Shown here piece by piece: positions 47,272 through 58,098 of a DNA stretch of 64,000 nucleotides (its first letter is position 1; each line of letters begins with the position of its first letter). The DNA comes from Phaffia rhodozyma. Lineage: Eukaryota > Basidiomycota > Tremellomycetes > Cystofilobasidiales > Mrakiaceae. The DNA lies in contig JACGZH010000008.1 of assembly GCA_014706385.1 (NCBI GenBank), forward strand, positions 558,001-622,000. The letters are read 5' to 3'. The notes under the pieces are model-generated. The model did not search any database. It was not told the DNA's origin and saw only the letters and a list, made by a program, of their open reading frames with translations. The translations under genes were made by a program, and so were the position numbers.

Positions 47272-48986
47272 ATGAAAGGAAGGGACTGGGTTCCTATTGG
47301 AGCGATCTTGGTGATTTCGGTCAGTCTCTCTCTCAATAACAGAATTTCAACGTCTACTTAGCCTATAGTTCCGCTGAAACGTTCACACCGTCATTATTGA
47401 AACAATCATTGACATTGATTTTCGACTGACGTGCTGCATGTGATGGAACATCGTTCTCACAGCTGGGGCTTTTTGGCCAGGTCCTTGGTTCTTTACGTAG
47501 ACGTAAACCATCACCGCTCAGTCTTCGGAAAGAGAGAGTTCTCGTCCTGGGAGCGAGCAGTCAGTGTTCCGTTTCTACGTTTGTCTATATTCAACTGGTC
47601 ACGGAATTTGATGGTTTGAGAAATCCTGCGGTGCTCTGTTTCTAGGTGGAATTGGGAAAGAAATCGCGCTACAGTATGCTTCTCGAGGAGCTTCTATGTA
47701 AGTCTTTCCTAATCGGCTTGATGAATATTGCGAGCGATCACTCATGAAAATTCTTCAAATTGGAAACCTAACGGACAGCTGCCTCGTGTCGAGATCACTC
47801 TCGAACATCGCTCTTGTTAGCGCCGAATGCGAGGCTGTTCTTCAATCAAACGATCCTTCCGGATCAAATGAGAAAGTGATTTGCCTGGCAGAGGACGTGA
47901 GCGATGTGGAAGGGATGTTGAGAGTGAGAGAAACACTTCGAACACGTCCGTTTGTGCTCCTCTTTCCGTTTTTCGTCACGTTAATCGACATCCGACCAAC
48001 TGGTTTTATCTTACATGGCTCGTGTTATTGTAAATCTTTGCAATAGAATTTGGAGGAATAGATACCGTTCATATCGTAGCAGGCGTCTTGACGACCCGAC
48101 CTTTCTTCTCCCTTGCTGGTCTTGGTCGGTCTGCTTCTCAAACACCAGGCCAAGGACTTCTTATAGAGCAGGAACAGAACAAGGCTGGTAGCCGCCGGAT
48201 GACAGAGAAGGAAGGAATTGAGAGAGTGGTCGATGTTGCTAGGTCGGTCTTGGTTATCTCAATAGACTTGACGTGCCATATTCTCCACTTCTAAACCGAC
48301 CTTTCATTGGAATTAGACAATCGATGGAAACGAACTTCATGGGCCCATTAGTATCTTATGCCACGTTCGTTCCATTGTTATCGGAAACCTCAACCTCACC
48401 AACAATCGCTCTTCTATCCTCGGTTGCTGCTCTCCTACCGGCACCTACCCGATCGATCTATGCATCCAGTAAATCGGCCGCTCAGGCGCTCTTCCAGACT
48501 CTTGCGGTCGAAAGTGAACTTCAAGGACTGGGCGTTCAGTTCTTATCAGTTGTAGCTGGGAGCGTGAGGACTGATCTGAGGAAACGAGCGTTGGATGTGT
48601 CTCCTATAGGGAACAATCCTAAAGAAGATGAAGAAGTCAAGTGGGTGATCGGGCCTAGAGAAGTAGCTCTCAAGTTGACGGCAGAGGTTGATAGATTGAG
48701 AGGGATGAGAGAAGGTGATAAGAAAGAACGACTGACTGGTGAAATTTTATGGATTCCGGAGAAGCCATATAAGTATGCCCAATGGTTGTGAGTGTCATCT
48801 TTCTTCGCTTCTTTGTCTGTTGTATTTGTTCGCGTAAATGTGTTTGAGATAGAATTGAGTAGACTGAGCGCAAATTGACTTTGGGGCGATAGATACTGGA
48901 TGCCTTTCGGCAGGGCATTCTTCAGAAACTTGATTGAACGAGGCGCTCGGTCTAAGTATCGACGACAGCTCGAAGCAGATACGTGA
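47272..48986 (+). CDS. Membrane-anchored short-chain dehydrogenase/reductase
   Basis: A classical SDR with an N-terminal membrane anchor, like DHRS7/11beta-HSD-type ER enzymes; substrate unknown. Exon 1 starts at ATG 47272 (MKGRDWVPIGAILVIS) and splices to LGLFGQVLGSLRRRKPSP, making one hydrophobic anchor. The next splice builds the cofactor motif VLVLGAS|SGIGKEIALQYASRGAS. Then come GGIDTVHIVAGVL (the usual NNAG Asn is replaced, giving VAG), SMETNFMGPL, IALLSSVAALLP with the catalytic Ser, and SIYASSKSAAQAL with the YxxxK pair. The C-terminal exon (YWMPFGRAFFRNLIERGA) ends LEADT with TGA at 48984-48986. Six or so introns. Confidence 0.85.
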
Positions 48987-49157
48987 GCTATAATCAATGT
49001 TACTTCACATAGGACGATGATCGTCTTGAAGAGCAATCAACAGTCATCAAATGTGCTGGACTAAATATACAAATGCGAAACGCAGGAGGGGTATCAAGAA
49101 AGATAAAAGAAAAGTTTAGGAGAATCCAGGGTGTACTATGAGCTGTAACCGGATCAT

Positions 49158-50141
49158 CTATCTGGTTTCGGTTTCTGGATCGTTCACTTTGAGAGACTGT
49201 TTCGAGATCACACAGATGGTCAGCTACGAAAAAGTTTCATCAAGATAAGCAAGCTCGACTATACGAACATTGACAAAGTCTCGGTAGTTGAATGCATTTC
49301 TCCGGCTATCAGTAAACCTGGTCGAGAACAGAGTGTCGATCTGAATATAAAATGAAGCATCAGCCTGTTGGTCTTGCGCATTTTCAAACAGAAAGTAGCA
49401 CACCAACCTCTTCTGGCGACATCTTGTCACCCGTATTCGCCAAAACGTCTCTCAACTCATCGAGTGCGACGACCCCTTCATCCTTCTCATCAAAGCACCC
49501 GAAGGCCTCCTCCAAGATGTCATCCTTGTCGAGTCTCAACAGATGATCTCCCATCATGGTGAGGAACTTTGTAAAGTTAATGCCGGTCGAGCCGTCAGTG
49601 TCAGAAGCGAATGACCGGATGGATTCCCTGTCCGTCGATTGTCCAAGGTTCGAGAGCGTTTGTGTGAGATCTGAGGGCGAGATAAGGCCGTCTCGATCAG
49701 AATCTATCAGGTTGAAAGCTTCTTGGAACTGCTTTCTGAGAGTAAGTTAGAACAAGTCGATGTATGGTGATGTGGTCAGCGCGAGTTTGTTGACAGAAAA
49801 CATGAAAAACAGACACACATCTGAGATGGAGAGAACAGGGTGTACAGAGGAGCAGAAGGGACTCGGGGCTGGCTATGATGATACCAGCAGTAAGAGAAAG
49901 AAACAAAAGACGGACAGACCAGACACGGACAGTCAGCGCATTGTAGACGTAGCTGGATGATGATAGACGAAAACAAGCGAACCCAGATCTTTGAAGCCGT
50001 CCGGGAAAGCCTGCACCGAGCGAACTTAAATCAGGCTGAAGAGTGGTAGTCAAGGTCAGTCAAATCTGATGACCTACGATTGAACTCGTCAACTAGTCAG
50101 TCAATCCCTCTCTCCAGCCATCAACCAGTCGAGCTCACCAT
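49158..50141 (-). CDS. Myosin regulatory light chain (Rlc1-type, EF-hand)
   Basis: A calmodulin-superfamily light chain that binds the type II myosin neck; in fission yeast Rlc1 works in the cytokinetic ring. The well-supported part is PLYTLFSPSQ|IKQFQEAFNLID joined across a phase-2 intron, SDRDGLISPSDLTQTLSNLG (EF-hand 1), GINFTKFLTMMGDHLLRLDK, EEAFGCFDEKDEGVVALDEL (degenerate EF-hand) and FTDSRRNAFNYRDFVN|SLKVNDPETETR, stop TAG at 49158-49160. Only EF-hand 1 keeps most Ca-binding residues, as in regulatory chains. The 5' end is uncertain. The simplest model is an ATG at 50139-50141 followed directly by a donor (ATG|gtgagc) and a 270-nt intron to PRVPSAPLYTLF at 49868, but further small exons may exist. 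Confidence 0.75.
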
Positions 50142-50904
50142 GTCGTATGATGATGTATGATTGTCTGATGGTGAGTCTGTCCTTGTGGGCATGAAGAACG
50201 ATCAATCAACAAGTGGTTACACCGCTGTCACACGTGATCACAACTTAGTCACCGGCTTTTGTTTACACTCTACCTCTGCCTTCACTCCCTCTACGCTACA
50301 AGACGGTTGAGGATCCATCGCCTGAATGCCCCTTCTATGCTACCCATCAGATCGATACAAGATATTTGGGTTGAGGAATGACATCTCTACCATCTGTATT
50401 GACTGCCTACTTAATCAAAAACGGATGTATGCGATGGTCTGATGGATAAAGAATCCATTAAAGAGTCTCGGCCTTTCCTTCACGCAGCAGACCCAAGGGA
50501 GAAAAAGAAAACAAAGCAAGTTCGGGCGTGTTTAACGTTTTCCCCACGACCACCATCACCTTTCCTCCTTCTTTCCTCTTTTCTCCTTTCCTTTCGTCCA
50601 CAAACGCTATCGTTCTCTATCACAGTCGATCTCGAGAGGTTCACAGAAAGAAAAAAATTGAGAAAGAGAAGAGGAACGGTCCATACATCACGAGTGTAGC
50701 AGCACAGACCGATATCTCTCTTTTCTGCCAGCCTTCTTTCTTTCTTCCAATCTTCCTCCTTCTCCCGATCAAAACCTTCTTCTAGGCCAGGCGCCCATTA
50801 GATCTTCCTTCGTTCCTTCCCTCTCACCCAGCCACCCACATACATTCCTTCCCAAGCCACTTTCCTTCTTACTTTCCGTATCTCAACACATATACACCCA
50901 TACC
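50142..50904. promoter_or_regulatory. Divergent promoter, myosin light chain / Ser-Thr-rich protein
   Basis: 763 bp. CACGTGAT (reverse of ATCACGTG) is at 50231-50238. From about 50535 to 50900 the plus strand is strongly CT-rich, probably the core promoter and leader of the Ser-Thr-rich gene. No coding frame has recognisable motifs. Confidence 0.5.
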
Positions 50905-52425
50905 ATGCACTCCAAGAATACCCTTATTCTTTCAGCCCTTCTCCTTTCCGGGGCTGTCGCGTCCGCTCATGGACCCGCCCACTTTTTTGACAAACACCGA
51001 ATGATCCGAGTCAAAACCGGCTCTGATCACCTTCTCAAGGCTCGACAGGCCGTCCTGACTGATACTGCTGTTGCAGTATCCTCCACCGCTGCCCTGACAA
51101 CACCTCAGACTACCTCGCTCACGACTTCTGTATCGTCATCCGCGACAGCCTCTACTGTTGACACTCAGACTCCTGTTAGTTGTTTTATCTTTTTTCCTCA
51201 TGTTTTGTCGACTGGTGTTGTCTAAACCAGGGTTGACATCCTCAATAAGCGTGGCTTTGACTGACCCATTTAATTCATCTGTATCAAGGCCACATCCACC
51301 GCGGCCTCGACCGCCGTGACATCCTCCGTTGCCGATGCGCTCACTTCGCCCGTATCTTCAGTTGCTGTTCAATCGAGCAATACCGCTACCTCGGCGTCCA
51401 GTGCTTCTATCTTATCTTCCTCTTCCTCCTCTGTCGTATCGTCCTCCGCTGTCGCGTCCTCGTCGTCCCAGCCTGTGGTCGTTGTCACTACGGCTACCTC
51501 AACGTCCACAACCCCGACTACTACATCGACCACATCGTCTACCTTGGTTGCGGCCTCTACGTCATCCCCGATCGTCACTTCCTCTTCCTCTTCTTCTTCT
51601 ACTACTACGTCTGCCGCTGCGGTCACGTCGACCGTGACGGAGCCCGGATTGGTGACCAAGAAGAGTAGTTCTTCGAGCTCGTCTGCTTCTGCCTCTGCTA
51701 CCGCCGTTTCGGCTGCCAAGAGTGGTGGCTTGTCCAAAACGGCGACAATTGTGATCGCCATTGCGGCGGTCCTCGTCGGTGGGATTGGAATCTTCTTCAT
51801 CATCCGGAAGGTTATGCTCGCAAAGTCAAAGAGGTTTGATCGAAGACTCCAACCTTTGGACTTTGACAATATGGATACCCCAGCCGAGCACGAGTATAAG
51901 GCGACAGAGGGCGCTTTCGGCGGAGAGAAGAGGCACAGCGGAAATAGTGTGGACGAATGGACCGGGACTCAGTCTCCTCAACCTGATTATCCTCCTATGG
52001 CCCACGGTGCCCCTGTGCACGATTACGATATGAACCCACACGGCTACGGCGGATATCCTAGCGGGGGAGACCCCTACTATCAGGACGCTTATGCTGCCGC
52101 CGGTGGTTATCAATATGATCCTCATAGCGGACATCAACAACAGCCCAACATGGCAGGGTTCGGTGCTGGCGGAGCAGGCGTCGGAGCGGCCGGCGTAGGC
52201 GCGCAGGCAGCAATGGGAATGTATGCTTACGAAGGACAACATCAAGGACAGGTCCAAGGACTGGAAAGACAGGGAAGTGGAGGAAGCTCGGATTACGCTC
52301 ACGGCCAGGCAAACGGAGGATATGGTAACCACGGTCAACAGCCGTACGAGTACGGTTATGATCCTGCTCAACCTCAAGCTTATGGCGGACATGCTCCCAC
52401 TCACCCAACACAGCCTACTTATTGA
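50905..52425 (+). CDS. Ser/Thr-rich single-pass membrane protein, wall-sensor-like
   Basis: A secreted-pathway type I membrane protein of a mucin-like design seen in fungal wall-stress sensors (Mid2/Wsc) and SKG6/Axl2-type proteins; no WSC cysteine domain is visible. The start ATG at 50905 opens a signal peptide (MHSKNTLILSALLLSGAVASA). One intron (GTTAGT at about 51175, acceptor at about 51291) follows TVDTQTP. The outer part is over 200 residues of Ser/Thr/Ala/Val, surely O-mannosylated. A helix (KTATIVIAIAAVLVGGIGIF) is followed by the stop-transfer IIRKVMLAKSKRFDRRL. The cytosolic tail is rich in Tyr, Gly, Gln and His (HGYGGYPSGGDPYYQDAY). Stop TGA at 52423-52425. It probably acts in sensing the wall or surface. 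Confidence 0.8.
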
Positions 52426-53860
52426 AAGGAGATACCTCTCTCTTGATTTCCTCCCATTCTTTGCTTGCTTCCTCTTTTATTTTCTACCTGTTCTCCTATA
52501 TGTTTTTCCCTCCTTTCTAGTTTCTTCCTTATCATTGTCTCTGTTGTCGTCCGCCTCATCGCTACTATATCTCAGACCCCCTTTCTTAATCGAAGAAACC
52601 AAGAAATCAAATTTTGTTGTAATTTCCGACATTCTCTCCCCTGTTTTCACTCCAAATTCAGGGAACCCGTCACCTGCCTTTCTCACTCTCCTCTCCTCCC
52701 CTCTTTTCTTTCCCCCTTGTTTCATCTGTTATTTTTGTTGGCTTGATTTATCTCCCCTCTTCTTTCGTTCTCTTCTAGTCATCAACGGAGATCAGCCGAC
52801 GCGGTGCATCGACTCATCTCCTCTTTTCTTTCTTTCTTTCCCCTGCCACTTGCTCTCTATTGCTACTCTTTTCTTTTTTCTTCTTTTTTTTTTCGTCCCA
52901 CTCATCGTTGTCGCGTTCCGTCCTTCAGGTCGTCTCTTCCTTCTTAGGTCGTCTTGATGATTATCTTTCAATTTAGTCCTAGTCCGGTCTTACCTTGTTT
53001 GATATTTCATGTTTCGCTCTCGATCGTTCTTAGTTCTCGTCCGTCCTCGGTTTTCATCGGCTCTTAGCTATATATCATACCAAGGAAGGACAGACGGACG
53101 GACGACCGATCTGTCGTCATGGTTATGGTCATGATATAATCAAAGAAAAGAGCTCGGGCCGAGTTTATAAAAAGACTGGGTTCATAAAATAGAATAACAT
53201 TAATAATAAAAAAGAGAGGAGGAAGAAGACGAATTACCAACCGATACAGGCGACACATGAATCGATGGGAATACGAAAAGAAGACAAGGACGAGAGAAAA
53301 GCGAAAATAAAAGAAAACAAAGAAGAAGCAACGAAGATTAATACGAGTGAAATGAGGAGAGGCGGAAGGAGAGACGATCGAATGAGGTGGACTGGGTTGG
53401 ATTGGATTCGAGTAGAATGGAGTGTGAGATACGAAACAGAAGGAAAAGAAATTGTCAAAGTTGGAAGGAAAATTGTCGAGCCGTGAACGAGACGTAGAAT
53501 GAAAGGCGTTGAGAATAGATGAGAGAAGATCTCATACAATGATAGAAAAAGAACAGATAGAAGAAGGGCTTGGTAAATAGAATAAAACAGGACGGAGTAG
53601 AGAAATAGGAGACCATGAGGATTGCATGAATGAATGAATGGAGAGCTAGGGGAAAAGAGATCATGAGACTTGAGATGTATACAACGCGTGCTAGAAAGAA
53701 CAAAGGAGAAAACCATGAACGTAGATAGACAGACTTGGGAAGAAAAGCAGGACCGGGTACTAGAGAAGAAAAATACAAACACAAGTAGATAGAGAAAGAG
53801 AGAAGGAGTGACCTACAGAGACAGACATCGGCAAAGAAGAAGACTGATCCTTCCCCTATT
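52426..53860. terminator. Long convergent 3' region without a gene
   Basis: 1,435 bp between facing stops, the longest gap in the window. From 52440 to 52960 the plus strand is CT-rich; from 53150 to 53820 it is purine-rich, so the minus strand is CT-rich too. The long minus-strand frames here are low-complexity translations of CT tracts. A short GAAT repeat is at 53626-53640. Confidence 0.5.
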
Positions 53861-55393
53861 CTATACTCGAGACTGACCCTTTCTGCCATCAAACCGGGTC
53901 TCGATCGGAGGGAGATACCTGAAATCCCTAAAGAGGTCATGCGCTCTATCTCTGTCCGTGCCTCCGAGCCTAACAGGCTTGACAGGCTCGCTATCGACAA
54001 CGAAAGAGACCGGTTGGGTGATTGAGCCGATAGGATGATAGTCTGGGGGAGGATGGTAGAATGAAATCATGGTCGGTGGGGAAGACAGACGGTTTGCTGG
54101 AACGACCGTCGGATGGATTCTGTCTGAAACTTGATGCTGTTCGACACTGCCAATAGAGTCACTAGAGGAAGAACTGAGCAGACAGCAGATGCTTCCACCG
54201 CCTGTTCTTTCCTCCCGAGCCTCTTTCCTATGGGTATGAGGAACATCGGTGGAGCTGTCTGTGTGTTTTCTCTCAAAGGTGAACGAGGGAGGATACAACG
54301 GGAGGGGTACAACGTTGCCGTACTCTGGAGACGATATGTCCAATAAAATCTCTGCGAGTGAGGTCGAGCTGGACGATCTTGAAATGGATGGCAAGGATCG
54401 GATAGTTGACCGAGCGTTGGACGTGACCGGGTTGTACGAATTTGACTTTGGGGACAGGTATGGGTTGTGAACCGGATAAGATATCTTCTGAACCGGAGGC
54501 GAGAATAGGGCTGGAGACCGGGAGGAGGGAGCACAGGACGGTGCAGGGACGGTTGCAATAGCAGTTGGTCGGAGGCCGGCCGAGACGAACGGTTTTGTGA
54601 CTGCTCTCGGACTCAAGTCTGTCGGTGTGGAGAACGGGGAGAGGGAAGGAGAGACTCGTGCTCTGAAATAAAGACAGGCATCAGCAGGGAGAAGAAGAGA
54701 GGTATTGGCCCGAGCCAAGAGACAAAGAGAACGAAGAGGACGAACTTTTTGTTAAGAAACCGAGCTCTACCGATTGACCTGTCATCTCCTTCTTCGACTT
54801 CGTCGTCATCGTCATCCTCGTCTTCGTCGTCGAGATTGCCACCCAAGTCAGTATCGTTGTGTCGGTCCCAGATGGAGTCATCATCGTCCTCACGGTCGTC
54901 CCTCCCTCCACTGTGTCGGTCTTCTTCACTGTCATCCGAATGGACAGTCTTGAAGGAGCCTCTCCTTCTGCGACCTCTAGCCCTGGTATTGTTGGGTCTT
55001 CTTCCACCGTCGACTGGGCCGGGTCCTCGTTTGTTCTGTTTAGCCCCTGGTTCGGGGATGACCCTAGTGTAGTTCTTTCTGTTTTGGCTCAGGTACTCGC
55101 ACGGTACCTTTTTGTGTGAGCACCGAGAACACGGGTTAAATCCGTCGCACTGGAACAAGCGGAAGCGTAAGAGAGGATGTTAGAACACCGTTAGCAGAAA
55201 GGAGAGATAAAAGAACGAAGTGAGTGAGAGGGTGGATGTGTCGGTCGATAAACCGGTAAAGGAGGGAGGCAAGGCAGAGGCGTGCGTGAAGAGACTCGAC
55301 CTGAAAGCTTACCTTCTGCTTATGTTGCCGACAGCTATCGCAAGCTCTTTGGACGGCGTCCCTTTTGGGAGTGACGATAGCCGGGTTGACCAT
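53861..55393 (-). CDS. Small Zn2Cys6 fungal transcription factor
   Basis: A Gal4-type zinc binuclear cluster regulator. The start ATG at 55391-55393 (MVNPAIVTPKRDAVQ) precedes ACDSCRQHKQK. A 163-nt intron (55150-55312) splits the cluster before CDGFNPCSRCSHKKVPCEY, so all six cysteines are kept after splicing. After the cluster come basic RARGRRRRGSF and a very acidic stretch (DDEDEDDDDDEVEEGDD). A second intron (GTTCGT donor) joins NKK to ARVSPSLSPFSTPTDL. The rest is Ser/Pro-rich and ends DGRKGQSRV with TAG at 53861-53863. I see no fungal-specific transcription-factor domain, so the protein is short for the class. Target genes are unknown. It diverges from CSL4. Confidence 0.85.
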
Positions 55394-56415
55394 GGACGGC
55401 GGACAGGGACGTCTTCCAGGGTCGGGTGGGTGGGTGATTCGGGTGGAAGAGTTGAGTGGATGCCAATAAGCGTCTGATATAGATGCTGTGGAGATAGTGT
55501 AAGCAGGATGAACGTTGAAGGTGAACACGAAGGATGGGCACGAAAAGCGGATGGGTGAGTGAATGAGTGAGTGAGTGTGTTTGCTAAAGAGGATGAAAGG
55601 AAGGAACGGAGAAATCAGAACGACCAAGACAAACAAGTGATAAGTGTATGATCAGGCGAGTAGGCGTGCTAGTGAGAGTGACTGACTGACTGACTGACTG
55701 ACTGTCGAGCGTACTAAACGATGTGAACGGCAGTTGATGCTGTATACAGTGTTAGCAGTCTAACCTGAACAAAGAGAGAGCCACCGGAAGAAGCCAGCGT
55801 GTGTAGATGTGTAGGTATGCCAGTACGGATGGGCGAGTACGACAAGAACAAGACACAAGAGTGAGTGAACGTCGAGGTCAGGAATAGAACGGACGAGACC
55901 AAGAAGGAGCACAGAACGAATAGAGCATACACACAATCTCCTCCCCCCGGGGCTGAACGACGGGGGGGTAAGCACCGGGGTGGCTCTGTCTCGTCGCGCA
56001 GTCAGGTCCACCCGCCCCTTTGAGAATCTTTCGTAGATCAAGGACAGAGTCACAGGCGTGGTACCACGGGGGTCGGGCCGACCGAGAAAGATTGCATTGC
56101 AGGATTTGTGTCCGCAGTTAGTCCTTCAGACTGCGTAGCCGTTCGCTCAGGTAAAGTATCCCGTCACCCCCGAAGACCGGCACTTGCAAGATCATGGTTG
56201 AACAAGCATCGGAGCTGAGTCGAGGCTATTTGCCTCTGGTTACCTTGGTTACATGCAGTACTCCGTTCTGTGTCCATCCGATCAAGTTCTTACAAGAGGG
56301 AAGTTACCTAGTTGCTTGCTTAATTACTTCATACGCATCCACACACACTCTCTCCCTCTCTCTTACACACTCTCACTCACACGTTTTCTCACTCTTTCTA
56401 CAGGTCACTCACATC
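55394..56415. promoter_or_regulatory. Divergent promoter with tetranucleotide repeats and G-runs
   Basis: 1,022 bp between the Zn2Cys6 factor and CSL4. GAGT-type repeats lie at 55556-55580 and about six TGAC units at 55679-55704. Three G-runs of 4, 7 and 4 (55949-55952, 55962-55968, 55977-55980) follow a C-run. A CA/CT-rich plus-strand leader (56335-56400) precedes CSL4. Confidence 0.55.
55679..55704. repeat. (TGAC)n microsatellite
   Basis: About six perfect tandem TGAC units upstream of the Zn2Cys6 gene. Confidence 0.9.
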
Positions 56416-57837
56416 ATGGCCTCAACATCAGATATCTATCTTCCAGGGCAGCCCTTACCACTCCAGCCACCTCTTCCTCTGCCTGGGTAAGTCTCAGCCG
56501 TGTCTTTTTCTCTCCCTTCCTCTGGACCTTCGTCGTGCTCGTACTTACCTTCGTTCGCCCTTGTTCCTGGCCATGCCCTTATCCATGTCAACTAAAGATC
56601 AGGCACGTACTCCAGAGGTGGTCTCATTCTATCCGGTCTGGTCGGTCGGATGACCAAAGAAGGCTCGGTAGGTCGCTCGTTTTGCTTGTGTGTGTATATG
56701 TGTGCAACTTTGGTTCTGTACTAAACGTCAGATCCACAACTTCATATCACTCCTGTCCATCATACAGTCAGTCTCGATCCAATCTCACCACCAGACATCA
56801 TCAATCCCTCAACCAAATTCGGTCGTTAGTCCTCTTGCTCTCTTTCTCTTTGCTTTCTGCCCGCTTCATCGCGCATACAGAATCAAGTATATGGTATTCA
56901 TTCAGTCTCTCGTCGAACACTACACAGGTCATCGGAACTATCAACAGACTCACCCCGTTGCAGGCAACGCTCGCCATCACCGCCGTAGACGGTCACCCAA
57001 CCGGTGAAGAATTCCAGGGAGTCATCAGAGTCCAAGACGTTCGGTACGTCTCCCATGCTTGATATGCCCACACCCGCAGTCAACTTTCATTGAAAGAACA
57101 CTCCCATACAGATCGACAGAAAAAGACAAGGTCAAGATCATTGAGTCTTTTAGACTTGGGGACGTCGTTAGAGCCCTTGTCGTGAGTATCTCGTTCCCTG
57201 GTTTCTCTTCGTTTCAAGTCAGTTTGTTAAATCTTTGAGGCCCTTTTCTTCCGACTCAGATCTCACTGGGTGATGCCAGATCGTATTATCTTTCCACCGC
57301 TAGAAATGATCTTGGAGGTATGTACCTGTCTCTGTTCTCTCCGCTCTCTTACAGTCAGTCGACTAACGGTGCTTTCTTTATAACAAAAAAATTAAATCTG
57401 GACACTGTCCTGTGATCATCCTTGTGAATTTACTATTGTTCCAGTCATCTTTGCTACGTCAGAAGGAGGTACGTTTCCAGCAAAGCGCGTCCTCACTTTG
57501 CTGCGTCTGCTTACTTTCGACCTCTTTCCATCCACTCTTTTGCATTCGTTTCCTCAGGCGCACCTCTCAAACCTGTTTCTTGGCAAGGTATATCTCCTCC
57601 TTCTTTCAATTTCTTCTGGTTTCGATGTTTTAGCTGATTCTATATTCCTTCGTTCCATGGCATCCTCACAGAAATGGCTTGTTCATCTACTGGGAAACGT
57701 GAGAGACGAAAGGTACATCAATGATTTGCCTCTATGACTGTTCCAAAACTTGTGTATAGCCCGTATTAGTCCAACACTCACCCATCTTTCTATTATCGTC
57801 ACGTGGGAAACAGGTTGCCAAGCCGGATGGAATTTAG
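56416..57837 (+). CDS. CSL4: Exosome complex cap subunit CSL4
   Basis: An S1-domain cap protein of the 3'-5' RNA exosome, in nucleus and cytoplasm. The start ATG at 56416 gives MASTSDIYLPGQPLPLQPPL, the usual N-terminal GQ-L-P motif. Exon 2 (SGTYSRGGLILSGLVGRMTK) is the N-terminal beta domain. After a poorly conserved exon the S1 domain begins VIGTINRLTPLQATLAITAV, then FQGVIRVQDVR|STEKDKVKIIESFRLGDVVRALV. Very short exons follow: ISLGDARSYYLSTARNDLG, VIFATSEG, GAPLKPVSWQ, EMACSSTGKRERRK and VAKPDGI, with TAG at 57835-57837. That C-terminal order (LST, SEG.PL.P.SW.EM.C, RK.AKP) is diagnostic of Csl4. About eight introns. Confidence 0.92.
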
Positions 57838-58098
57838 AATGTCCAGAGAGCATAGGAAAAAAACCGGACTCAGGAGCGAGTGGTGTAACATATATAGAAA
57901 TGGATCTTTGCTCCTGTCTCTAATCTCTTTTGCTCCTCTATCTTCTGATATCTTGTGTGTTGGCTTCGCCGTATTCAGTCGAGGGTCTTCTCATCCAGAC
58001 TGCACGTTTCCTCCATCTATCAATCGTGAATTATCAAAAACTCAATCTGTTTTCCAAGTCTGTGTTGTAAACAATTTTTTCATCCCTTCGTCACGATC

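Noticed and set aside
53234..54000. Long minus-strand frames rich in Ser/Phe/Leu beyond the 3' end of the Zn2Cys6 gene
   Set aside because: Low-complexity translations of CT-rich DNA in a convergent 3' region, without domains.
55679..55704. Tandem repeat considered as a CRISPR-like or centromere-like array
   Set aside because: Simple 4-bp microsatellite without spacers; ordinary for a fungal intergenic region.
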